DNA of 64,000 nt from Thioalkalivibrio sp. ALJ3 (GTDB taxonomy: Bacteria > Pseudomonadota > Gammaproteobacteria > Ectothiorhodospirales > Ectothiorhodospiraceae). The stretch spans positions 278,272 through 342,271 of the forward strand of contig NZ_KB897906.1 of the NCBI RefSeq assembly GCF_000377205.1, read 5' to 3'. The notes under the pieces are model-generated. The model was not told where the DNA came from, made no database searches, and was given only the letters and a program-made list of their open reading frames with translations. This document shows positions 57,052-64,000 of the stretch, piece by piece. The translations under genes were made by a program, and so were the position numbers. Within the stretch, counting starts at the first letter, position 1, and each line of letters begins with the position of its first letter.

Positions 57052-57114
57052 GTTCCTCTCTCCCTGTGCGGCTCGGTCCATGTCTCGACGCGGGCGGACC
57101 CATTGCCCGCCCTG

Positions 57115-58776
57115 TCAGGCTGACGCTACCACCACCCGGTTGCGGCCCTGATCCTTGGCCTGCAGCAGGGCGTTGTCGGCCCGCTTGAGCCAGTCTTCCA
57201 GTCGCTCTCCCGGCGTACGTTCGGCCACACCAAGGCTGACCGAGACCGAACCGCCCTCCCGCGAGTCGGAGGTCAACACCACCTCCCGCACCCGCTCCGC
57301 CAGCTGGCGGGCCTGGTCGAGGTCGGTGTGCGGCGCAAGCACGACAAATTCCTCGCCACCCCAGCGACACAGTCCATCCGATTCGCGCATCACGTTCTGC
57401 ACGCACTCGGTTACCCGGCACAGGACTTCGTCCCCTACCGCGTGACCAAACTGATCGTTGATGTCCTTGAAGTGATCCAGATCCATGAAGATCAGGGAAA
57501 GCGGGTAACCGTGACGCTCGCTGCGCCGCAGTTCGCGGCGGACTTCTCTATCAAATCGCAGGCGATTCCACGCCCCGGTCAAAGGATCGGTACTGGCAAG
57601 CCGGACAAGCTCTTCCTGCTTCTCGCGCAGCATGCGCTCGACATCGACGCGGCGGCTCGCCTCGTGCTGAAGCTTCCGGTTGAGCCGCACAAAATGGAGC
57701 ACCAGGAGTGCGAGCATGCCCATCACCGCCACCGTCAGCAGGGTCGTACGCTTCAGCCAGGTGTAGTCCGTTTCCGATCGTCCCTCATAAAGGAAACCGT
57801 CCAGCTCCACCGGGCCCGAAACCATTTCCAGTGCTTCGTACTTGGCCCCGATCTGCTCCCACCGCGCCGGATTCATGTGCCCCAGGGAGACGAGATCCGG
57901 CATGATCAGTTCCCGCAACTGTTCGGCCTCGAATCGCAAATGCTCACGACTCTTGTTCGGGGCATATTTCCGGTGGATCAGCTCGACGGCCTCGTCGATG
58001 TTGTCCAGGGCGTAGCGCCAGCCCCGCAGCGTGGCCTCGACAAACGCGTCCACCTCGTCGGGGTGTTGCTCGATCAGATCTTCGCGGGTAATCAGGATGT
58101 CGTTGTAGAAATTGACCCCGTAATCGCGCGGCCGCAGCAGCCGATAATCGACACCCCGGTGTTCCAGGTACCACGGCTCGTTCGAGCTGTAGCCGTCATA
58201 GGCGTCCACCCGGCCTTCGATCAGGTCGTCCAGATTGAGTGTGGTCGGAATCAGGTCGAGCTCATCGGGATCGATACCCTCGCGCCGCAGCATCGTCAGC
58301 AGCTCAGCGCTTTCCATCGGTGGCATCAGCATCAGGCGCTTGTCGGCCAGGTCCAGCGGCGTGTGGATGTCGGAGTCCCCCAGCACAATCCAGACGATCG
58401 GAGAGGTCTGGGCGATCGCGGCCAGCGCCACCACCGGCTTGCCCTCCATGCGCTCGAGCAACACGCCACTGTTGCTGATCGCAAAATCCACACGGCCGTC
58501 CAGCAGATCGCCTACCGGGCGCAGTGCGTGCGGTCCGCCCTCCAGCAGCTCGACCTCCAGCCCAGCCTCCCTGTAGTAGCCGTTCTCGAGCGCCATGTAG
58601 TAGCCGGCAAACTGGAACTGATGCTCCCAGCGCAGCTGCACGGTGAACTCGGAATCGGCATGAATCGCCGGGGACAATGGCACGAGCAACAGAAACAGCA
58701 GGAAGTACCGGCTAGCGGCCACTCGCTTGCCGCTTTGCGTCGCTATCCCACGGGACATCCGCCTGCCATGCGCCAT
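57115..58776 (-). CDS. GGDEF diguanylate cyclase with periplasmic NMT1/THI5-type sensor
   Basis: 553 residues: signal anchor (about 21-40), a periplasmic NMT1/SsuA-like solute-binding domain (about 45-335: LRWEHQFQFAGYYMALENGYYREAGL, SNSGVLLERMEGKPVVALAAI), a transmembrane helix (345-364) and a GGDEF domain with GGEEF (473-477). It is expected to make c-di-GMP in response to a small ligand, perhaps a pyrimidine- or sulfonate-like compound as for related binding proteins. It is the full-length paralogue of the protein at 14890. Confidence 0.93.
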   Translation of the reverse strand: MAHGRRMSRGIATQSGKRVAASRYFLLFLLLVPLSPAIHADSEFTVQLRWEHQFQFAGYYMALENGYYREAGLEVELLEGGPHALRPVGDLLDGRVDFAISNSGVLLERMEGKPVVALAAIAQTSPIVWIVLGDSDIHTPLDLADKRLMLMPPMESAELLTMLRREGIDPDELDLIPTTLNLDDLIEGRVDAYDGYSSNEPWYLEHRGVDYRLLRPRDYGVNFYNDILITREDLIEQHPDEVDAFVEATLRGWRYALDNIDEAVELIHRKYAPNKSREHLRFEAEQLRELIMPDLVSLGHMNPARWEQIGAKYEALEMVSGPVELDGFLYEGRSETDYTWLKRTTLLTVAVMGMLALLVLHFVRLNRKLQHEASRRVDVERMLREKQEELVRLASTDPLTGAWNRLRFDREVRRELRRSERHGYPLSLIFMDLDHFKDINDQFGHAVGDEVLCRVTECVQNVMRESDGLCRWGGEEFVVLAPHTDLDQARQLAERVREVVLTSDSREGGSVSVSLGVAERTPGERLEDWLKRADNALLQAKDQGRNRVVVASA

Positions 58777-59020
58777 TCACCACTCCCGGGCTTGGCTTTT
58801 GATTCGAGACTAGCATCACAGGCTCGCCAATCCATACTCGGGTTTCTGCGGGAAGGCCGGAAGCCGTGCGGTGACCGGACCCAAGATCGGGGCTCCATTC
58901 AGACCGCTCGCACGAAAACCGCCCCCCGTTGAAGTCACGCCACTGGATCTCCAACGTGAGAATCGTCAGCGACACTTGCTGACACTGCATGCTCTGAGAA
59001 CCAACACGAAGGAGCGAACC

Positions 59021-59347
59021 ATGCAAAACACATCGCCAAAGCGTTCCCTGGCGCTGCTGGGATCCGTATTTTTAGCAGTTGGACTGGGCGCCCCCGTGGC
59101 CGCCGGCGACATCGAAGCCGAGAAAGACGAAATCCTTGCGGAGATGGAAAACGTGGCGGAACAAATGGCCATGCAGCGGGACCAGAGCCCTGCCGGCGCT
59201 GGGCAGGACGTGACTGCGGAGTACCAACAAATGAAGGAGCACGCGGCCCGGCAACTGTCCGTGGAATTCGGGGCGTCGGACTCCCAACTGCGATCTTTCC
59301 GTGAACAGGCCCGGGCCATCGGCTACGAACACGGCGTGATGGAGTGA
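59021..59347 (+). CDS. Small exported helical protein of unknown function
   Basis: 108 residues from the ATG at 59021 (AAGGAG upstream). Signal peptide about 1-28 (ending VAAGD), then an acidic, helical mature part (AEKDEILAEMENVAEQMAMQRDQ, EYQQMKEHAARQLSVEFG). The family is not recognised. Divergent from the NMT1-GGDEF gene. Confidence 0.68.
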   Translation: MQNTSPKRSLALLGSVFLAVGLGAPVAAGDIEAEKDEILAEMENVAEQMAMQRDQSPAGAGQDVTAEYQQMKEHAARQLSVEFGASDSQLRSFREQARAIGYEHGVME

Positions 59348-59577
59348 GCCGTTCCGCCAACCTCCACCGCCGGAGCGTACAAACAAGCTGACATCCAGGA
59401 CCTGACCCACTCACCGGCCCCCAACCCAGTCCTGAGTCCGCCTGCTATCCCGCGATATACGGAATACGGCCATTGCGGGCGGGGCGTCGCACCATCCGGG
59501 ATGTGGCGCTCCGCCCTGTTGCGCCGTACAGACCTGCCTGTAATCCTTCTTGGAAATCGCGCAAACCGGCAGCCACC

Positions 59578-60816
59578 ATGAGCGGGACATCCGATATAAG
59601 AAAAATGGGCTTCATCGCCCACATGGCGACCGTGTTCATCAACGGTCTGAACGACAATTTCTTCCGACTGGTGGTCATCTTTATCGCCGTGCGCGAGTTC
59701 GTCGCCGAGGGCGAGGGCACCTTCTATTACAGTCTGGTCGGTTTCGTCTTCCTGCTCCCGTTCGTGCTGTTTTCTCCCTGGGCGGGCTACATCTCCGACC
59801 GCTACAGCAAGAAGGGCGTCATCGTATCCACGCGGCTGGCCGAGGCTCTGATTCTGCTGGCGGCCGCACTGATGCTGATAACCGACAACTTTGTCGGGCT
59901 GCTCCTGACCACCTTCCTGATGGGCCTGCAAAGCACCTTCTTCAGCCCGGCCAAGTTCGGCATCCTGCCGGAGATGGTGCGCTACCAGCAGCTCTCCCGC
60001 GCCAACGGTCACATCCAGCTGTGGACGTTCCTGGCGATTATTCTTGGCACCGCTCTGGCCGGGTTCGTGATGGAATTCGCCGGCGAGGATCTGTGGATTC
60101 CGGCTGCACTGATCGTGGCATCCTCCCTTACAGGCTTGGCAACCAGCTTCTTCATCTCCCCGACGGTGGCCACCGACAACCCCGCACCGTTCCGGCTCAA
60201 CGCCTTCGCGACGGTGGTGCAGTCGATCAACGAGATTCGTCCGCACCGCATCCTGTTCCTGGTCATCCTGGGCATCGCGTGGTTCTGGGCACTGGGCACC
60301 CTGTACCAGCTGAACGTACCCCTGTTCGCCGAGGTACACCTGGAACTCGGCGAATTCGCCACCGGCATCATCCTGACCACACTGGCGCTTGGCATCGGCG
60401 CCGGCAGCATCCTGGCCGGCTACCTGTCGCGTGGGGAAATTGCCCTGCACCACGCCCCGGCCGGTATGATCGGCGCGGCCCTGATCAGCGCCCTGTTGTT
60501 TTTCGCCGCTGACAGCTACCCGGCGACACTGGTGCTCATGGCGCTGCTGGGCGTGGCCTCGGGATTCTTTATCGTGCCGATCACCGCCTATCTGCAGGGA
60601 CACAGTCCCGCCGAGCGACGCGGCCGCTTCATCGCCGCCAGCAATTTCCTGGCGTTCGCCGCGATGCTGGTGGCCCCGGTACTGTTCTGGCTGCTCACCG
60701 GCCCGGCAGGCATTTCACCGGCGCTGGTCTTCGTGACCGGCGGGCTGGCTTCGCTACTCGTCGGACTGGCGTCCTGGCGGCTGTATCGCCGGCACCACGC
60801 AGAAGCGAATGCCTGA
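59578..60816 (+). CDS. MFS transporter, LplT-like (lysophospholipid transporter)
   Basis: 412 residues, about 11-12 helices, with MFS loop GYISDRYSKKGVIVSTR (69-85). The LplT-like features are FINGLNDNFFRLVVIFI near the start and the 'FFSPAKFGILPEMV' helix. LplT flips lysophospholipids to the inner face for re-acylation by Aas. A gene for an Aas-like protein lies downstream on the other strand (62046-64000), which supports the assignment. Confidence 0.86.
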   Translation: MSGTSDIRKMGFIAHMATVFINGLNDNFFRLVVIFIAVREFVAEGEGTFYYSLVGFVFLLPFVLFSPWAGYISDRYSKKGVIVSTRLAEALILLAAALMLITDNFVGLLLTTFLMGLQSTFFSPAKFGILPEMVRYQQLSRANGHIQLWTFLAIILGTALAGFVMEFAGEDLWIPAALIVASSLTGLATSFFISPTVATDNPAPFRLNAFATVVQSINEIRPHRILFLVILGIAWFWALGTLYQLNVPLFAEVHLELGEFATGIILTTLALGIGAGSILAGYLSRGEIALHHAPAGMIGAALISALLFFAADSYPATLVLMALLGVASGFFIVPITAYLQGHSPAERRGRFIAASNFLAFAAMLVAPVLFWLLTGPAGISPALVFVTGGLASLLVGLASWRLYRRHHAEANA

Positions 60817-60981
60817 CACCGCCAGACATCGGCATCGAACTTCCAATCCTGCCCGTTCGATCGAACTTCGAACCTCTGGCCCTGCCGGTTCTTCCAGTCA
60901 ACGTGACCGGACCTCGTTCGTGCTTACCGCGTCGCACAGCAGGTACTGGCACTTTCCGCCGGCCTTGACCAATCTCACCGT

Positions 60982-61938
60982 ATGGACACGGAACAACCCT
61001 TGCCCCTCCATCTGCCGCCGGGACGGTCGCCCCCGCGGCGTAGCGGCCTGATTTCGGCCGTGCTGGCCCTGGCGGTATTCGGCGGCGCGTGGGTCCCGGC
61101 GTCTGCCCTCGAGTACGGACCACTGCCGGAGCGACTCGAGGACGCAATCGAAGGCATCGAGCGCACGCCTCTGGATGCCGAACCGATACGGCTGGACTCC
61201 GATCAGGATAACGACACCGTCATGGTCCAGGTGGACGCCATCCTCGAGCATCCCTTCCATCAGGTGTCCCAGGAATTCCGGTCCGCGGCGGTATGGTGCG
61301 AATCCCTCTTCCTGCATATCAATGTGAAGGCCTGTGTCCACCATGGGGACGGCGAGCGGTCCGGCATCGAACTCTACATCAGCAGAAAGGGCTTCCAGCG
61401 CCCGGAAAACGCCTATCGGGTGGGCCTGGACTTCCGGGTCCAGATCTCCGAGGAGGACTATCTGGCCGTGAAACTGGCAGGGGACCGGGGGCCCTACGGC
61501 ATCCGGGACTACCGCATGACCCTGGAGGCCGTGCCTCTGGATCCCGAGCGGACCCTTATCCACGTTCGGCATGCCGTTGATTACGGAGCCCTGGCCCGGG
61601 GTTTCCTGAACCTCTATCTCCGCTTCGGCGGCGGGGATCGGGTCGGCTTCACCGTGGTGGGGGAGGATAACGCCGGGAGGCCGATCTACGTCGACGGTCT
61701 GCAAGGTGTCATCGAGCGCAACGTGATGCGCTTCTACCTGGCATTCCAGGCCTATCTGGAGAGCCTTGAGGTCGCGGAAGAGGACCGTCTGGCGTTCCGC
61801 ATGGCGCGCTGGTTCGACCTCACCGAGCGCTATCCCGAACAGCTGCGGGAGCTGGACGAGAACACCTACCTCCGACAGAAGGAGATGGAATGGCGCGAAC
61901 AGGAAAGCCTGCAAGTACAGCGCGACGACCGCAATTGA
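60982..61938 (+). CDS. Exported protein of unknown function
   Basis: 318 residues. A long, basic N-region with a hydrophobic segment (about 23-42, ISAVLALAVFGGAWVPAS) looks like a signal peptide or anchor. The mature part is beta-rich and aromatic (VWCESLFLHINVKACVHHGDG, RVGLDFRVQISEEDYLAVKLAG, FLNLYLRFGGGDRVGFTVVGE). No family was recognised. It lies between the LplT-like and Aas-like genes and is convergent with the latter. Confidence 0.72.
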   Translation: MDTEQPLPLHLPPGRSPPRRSGLISAVLALAVFGGAWVPASALEYGPLPERLEDAIEGIERTPLDAEPIRLDSDQDNDTVMVQVDAILEHPFHQVSQEFRSAAVWCESLFLHINVKACVHHGDGERSGIELYISRKGFQRPENAYRVGLDFRVQISEEDYLAVKLAGDRGPYGIRDYRMTLEAVPLDPERTLIHVRHAVDYGALARGFLNLYLRFGGGDRVGFTVVGEDNAGRPIYVDGLQGVIERNVMRFYLAFQAYLESLEVAEEDRLAFRMARWFDLTERYPEQLRELDENTYLRQKEMEWREQESLQVQRDDRN

Positions 61939-62045
61939 TCCTCTATCCGCCTCCTCGGCCTACCTGAGGACGACTCCGACGAGCGGGCCGCAAGCGCCTG
62001 TGGCCCGATATGCCCCCATGGCGTGGCCTCGCCTCGTGCGAGCCA

Positions 62046-64000
62046 CTACCTCTTTTCTTCGGCCGCGGGTTCCCCTCCCAGGTCCCCGAGTGCAGCCTGA
62101 AGGACCTGCACGATCTCGCGCTCATCCTGGCCGTAGGCATCGACCGAAATCGGCTCGCCGATGATCACGCGCACCTTCTTACCAGGCCGCGGGAAGCTCC
62201 GACCCGGGGCCATCACCTCACGGGTCCCCTCAATCCATATCGGCACCACCGGCACGGGCTGCGCTGCGAGCACCAGCCCGATGCCGGGCCGCAGGCGCTG
62301 GAGACTGCCGTCCGGGGAACGCTGCCCTTCCGGAAACCAGACCAGGCTGTGGCCACGCTGCACTGTGGCGGCGGCCTGCAGGAGACTGCGTCGCGGTGCC
62401 GCGGCGGGATCGACCGGTAGAATGCGCGCGATGCGGCTGAACGCGCGGGAGAACCGGTTGGAAAACAGATAGGCCTCCAGGCCCGCCCAGTACAGCGCCT
62501 CCAGCTGCCGCGTGCTGAACGCCGGCAGCAACGCCAGCGGGTCCACGAAGCTCAGGTGGCGCGGCGCGAGGATATGGGGACCCGCGTCCGGATCGGGGAG
62601 ACGGCCCTGCACCTCCACCCGCATCAACAATCGGCCCAGCAGCCGCGCACCCCCGAGGAGCAGACGGCCGGCCACCCGGCCGGCCGTCCCCGGCGGCTCC
62701 AGTGCACGCTGCTGGACGGAGTCGAGGGAAGACTCGGGATCCTGGAGCTGCTGCTTGAGCTCCCCTCGCCCTTCCTTCGCCTCCGCGGCTCCGGCCGCCT
62801 CCTTCAGCAGGTCACGCACCGTTTCCACGCGCTCGATCGCCGAATCGTCGAGGTCGATGCCGGCGCGATCCTCCAGCGCAAGCGTCAGGTCCACCCAGTT
62901 GAGCGAATCGATCCCGAGTTCGTCTGCCAGCATGCTGTCCGGCGTCAGACGCAGGTCATGAAACCGCTCCGCAAGATAGGTCCATGTCTGCTCCGCTGCA
63001 GGATCCGACAGCAGCTGCTGGTCTTCCGGCGCCCAGGATTCCGGCGAAACCGGCTCCGGCCGCGCCTCGGAGACGGTGTCCTCCCGCCCCAGCTCCTCGA
63101 ACAACTCTTCCAGCTTGTGCCGACGCAACTTGCCCAGGCGCGTGTGCGGCAACGGGTCGAGCGCAACGCGCACCGTGCCCGGGCGATGATGGCTCGGCAG
63201 TTCCTTCGCCGCCCGGTTCACCGCCTCCTTCAGGCGCTTCTCGAGATCGTCGCCGGTCACCTCGCGCAGCAGACCCGATTCGGGCACAACGACAGCGGCC
63301 AGGCGATCTTCGTGCGCCAGAACCCCGGCCTCGCGTACGTCGTCGATTGCCTTCAATGCATCTTCCACCCGTTCCGGATCAACGTTCTCGCCGCCCGAGA
63401 GGACGATCATCGAAGATTCCCGCCCGTGCAGGTGCAGATAACCGTCATCGTCGATCTCGCCGGTATCGCCGGTGCGGTACCAGCCGTCTTTCTCCAGGAC
63501 CTCCTGGGTCTTGTCCGGAAGGTTCAGGTAGCCGGAGAACACGTTCGGCCCGCGCGCCATCACCTCGCCACGCCCGTCGCCAGACTGCGAATCGTCGATC
63601 TTGAGCTCGACTCCGGGCAACGGCAGACCGGCGGCCTCGATCTTGAGCCGATCCGGCGGGTTGTAGGTCAGGATCGGGGAGGTCTCACTGAGGCCGTAGC
63701 CGGTCGCCACGTCCCAGCCCAGCGCCTGCAGGTTGCGCGCCAGCTCCGGATCGAGCGCCGACCCGCCAGCGACGACCAGCCGCAGGCGCGGGGCCAGGCG
63801 ACTGTGCAGGCCCTTCAGCAGCCTCCGGCCGAGGTTGAGACCGAGCCGGCGGCGCGCCAGCCTGGAGACACCGATGATCCGCCGGAACACGAACGCCGCC
63901 AACCCGCCGCGCCCCGCGACCCGATCTTGCAGGGCCTGCCACACGGCCTCGTACAACCGCGGCACCCCAAGCATCACCGTGGCCTCGCCCTCGCGAAGCG
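62046..64000 (-). CDS. Aas-like acyl-ACP synthetase/acyltransferase (5' end off the window)
   Basis: At least 650 residues, open to the window edge. Visible domains, counting from the codon at 63977, are an AMP-binding (acyl-CoA/acyl-ACP synthetase) part cut at its N-terminus (GYGLSETSPI at about 93-102, YRTGDTG 167-173, KLRRHKLEEL 283-292), an acyl-carrier domain (about 325-395) with attachment Ser358 in GIDSLNW, and a PlsC acyltransferase (about 460-610) with HLSFVD (His474, Asp479). In E. coli Aas lacks the carrier domain, so this is a more complete three-part relative. Likely roles are re-acylation of lysophospholipids or fatty-acid loading. Confidence 0.92.
   Translation of the reverse strand, partial: LREGEATVMLGVPRLYEAVWQALQDRVAGRGGLAAFVFRRIIGVSRLARRRLGLNLGRRLLKGLHSRLAPRLRLVVAGGSALDPELARNLQALGWDVATGYGLSETSPILTYNPPDRLKIEAAGLPLPGVELKIDDSQSGDGRGEVMARGPNVFSGYLNLPDKTQEVLEKDGWYRTGDTGEIDDDGYLHLHGRESSMIVLSGGENVDPERVEDALKAIDDVREAGVLAHEDRLAAVVVPESGLLREVTGDDLEKRLKEAVNRAAKELPSHHRPGTVRVALDPLPHTRLGKLRRHKLEELFEELGREDTVSEARPEPVSPESWAPEDQQLLSDPAAEQTWTYLAERFHDLRLTPDSMLADELGIDSLNWVDLTLALEDRAGIDLDDSAIERVETVRDLLKEAAGAAEAKEGRGELKQQLQDPESSLDSVQQRALEPPGTAGRVAGRLLLGGARLLGRLLMRVEVQGRLPDPDAGPHILAPRHLSFVDPLALLPAFSTRQLEALYWAGLEAYLFSNRFSRAFSRIARILPVDPAAAPRRSLLQAAATVQRGHSLVWFPEGQRSPDGSLQRLRPGIGLVLAAQPVPVVPIWIEGTREVMAPGRSFPRPGKKVRVIIGEPISVDAYGQDEREIVQVLQAALGDLGGEPAAEEKR

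Noticed and set aside
57328-58932. 534-codon plus-strand frame
   Set aside because: Antisense to the NMT1-GGDEF gene; repetitive His/Gln/Arg composition typical of a shadow.

Overview
The window is GC-rich and almost fully coding, with about 50 genes, many short overlaps and frequent GTG/TTG starts. It looks like a piece of chromosome from a gammaproteobacterium. The gene set includes a K+-independent H+-pyrophosphatase, a diheme cytochrome c, TauE/SafE and DASS anion carriers, a type II DMSO-reductase-family molybdoenzyme, a polar flagellin and many acidic exported proteins. This suggests a chemolithotrophic, possibly halo-alkaliphilic, sulfur-oxidising member of the Ectothiorhodospiraceae (Thioalkalivibrio-like). 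That placement is inference from gene content; no rRNA or tRNA gene was seen.

Layout. 1-3.4 kb: a REC-GGDEF regulator, cut by the window edge, then an H-NOX gas sensor translationally coupled to a GGDEF-EAL protein. 3.6-12.3 kb: a methyltransferase, an orphan PulE/GspE-like ATPase, an AcuI-type reductase, thiI overlapping a DUF523-DUF1722 (TudS/RudS-type) gene, a patatin, a pentapeptide-repeat membrane protein and a low-complexity secreted protein. 12.6-16 kb: a CSS-EAL phosphodiesterase coupled to an OmpA-type lipoprotein, convergent with a GGDEF cyclase. 16-28 kb: mostly small stress or envelope proteins, a Crp/Fnr regulator, lactate permease, an MliC-type lysozyme inhibitor, an orphan flagellin with a sigma-28-like promoter and an EAL protein. 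28-40 kb: katG, lipoproteins, a lipase-like hydrolase, a flavodoxin-UbiA fusion, a dual-specificity phosphatase, a phosphoribosyltransferase/hydrolase pair and a glyoxalase/SRPBCC cluster. 40-47 kb: hppA, a HIT protein, diheme cytochrome c, TauE, and a CBS-DASS pair. 47.5-53.9 kb: a four-gene type II molybdoenzyme operon (TorD-type chaperone, gamma, beta, alpha) with a perfect FNR-type box upstream. 54-64 kb: a lipoprotein, a large protein of unknown function, a NERD protein, an NMT1-GGDEF cyclase, an LplT-like carrier and an Aas-like acyl-ACP synthetase/acyltransferase running off the end.

Two themes stand out. The first is cyclic-di-GMP signalling: six GGDEF/EAL proteins with very different sensors (phospho-receiver, H-NOX, periplasmic CSS, membrane, NMT1-type). 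The second is a family of four related 182-319 bp palindromic elements with matching inverted ends (CTAGGGAGACGCTGAT-type). All four sit with a terminal TAG coinciding with the stop codon of a neighbouring gene, which looks like a non-autonomous mobile element targeting CTAG/TAG stop codons.

Start sites were chosen from Shine-Dalgarno-like sequences, overlap with the upstream gene and domain starts. Functional assignments come from reading motifs by eye; no database search was run.
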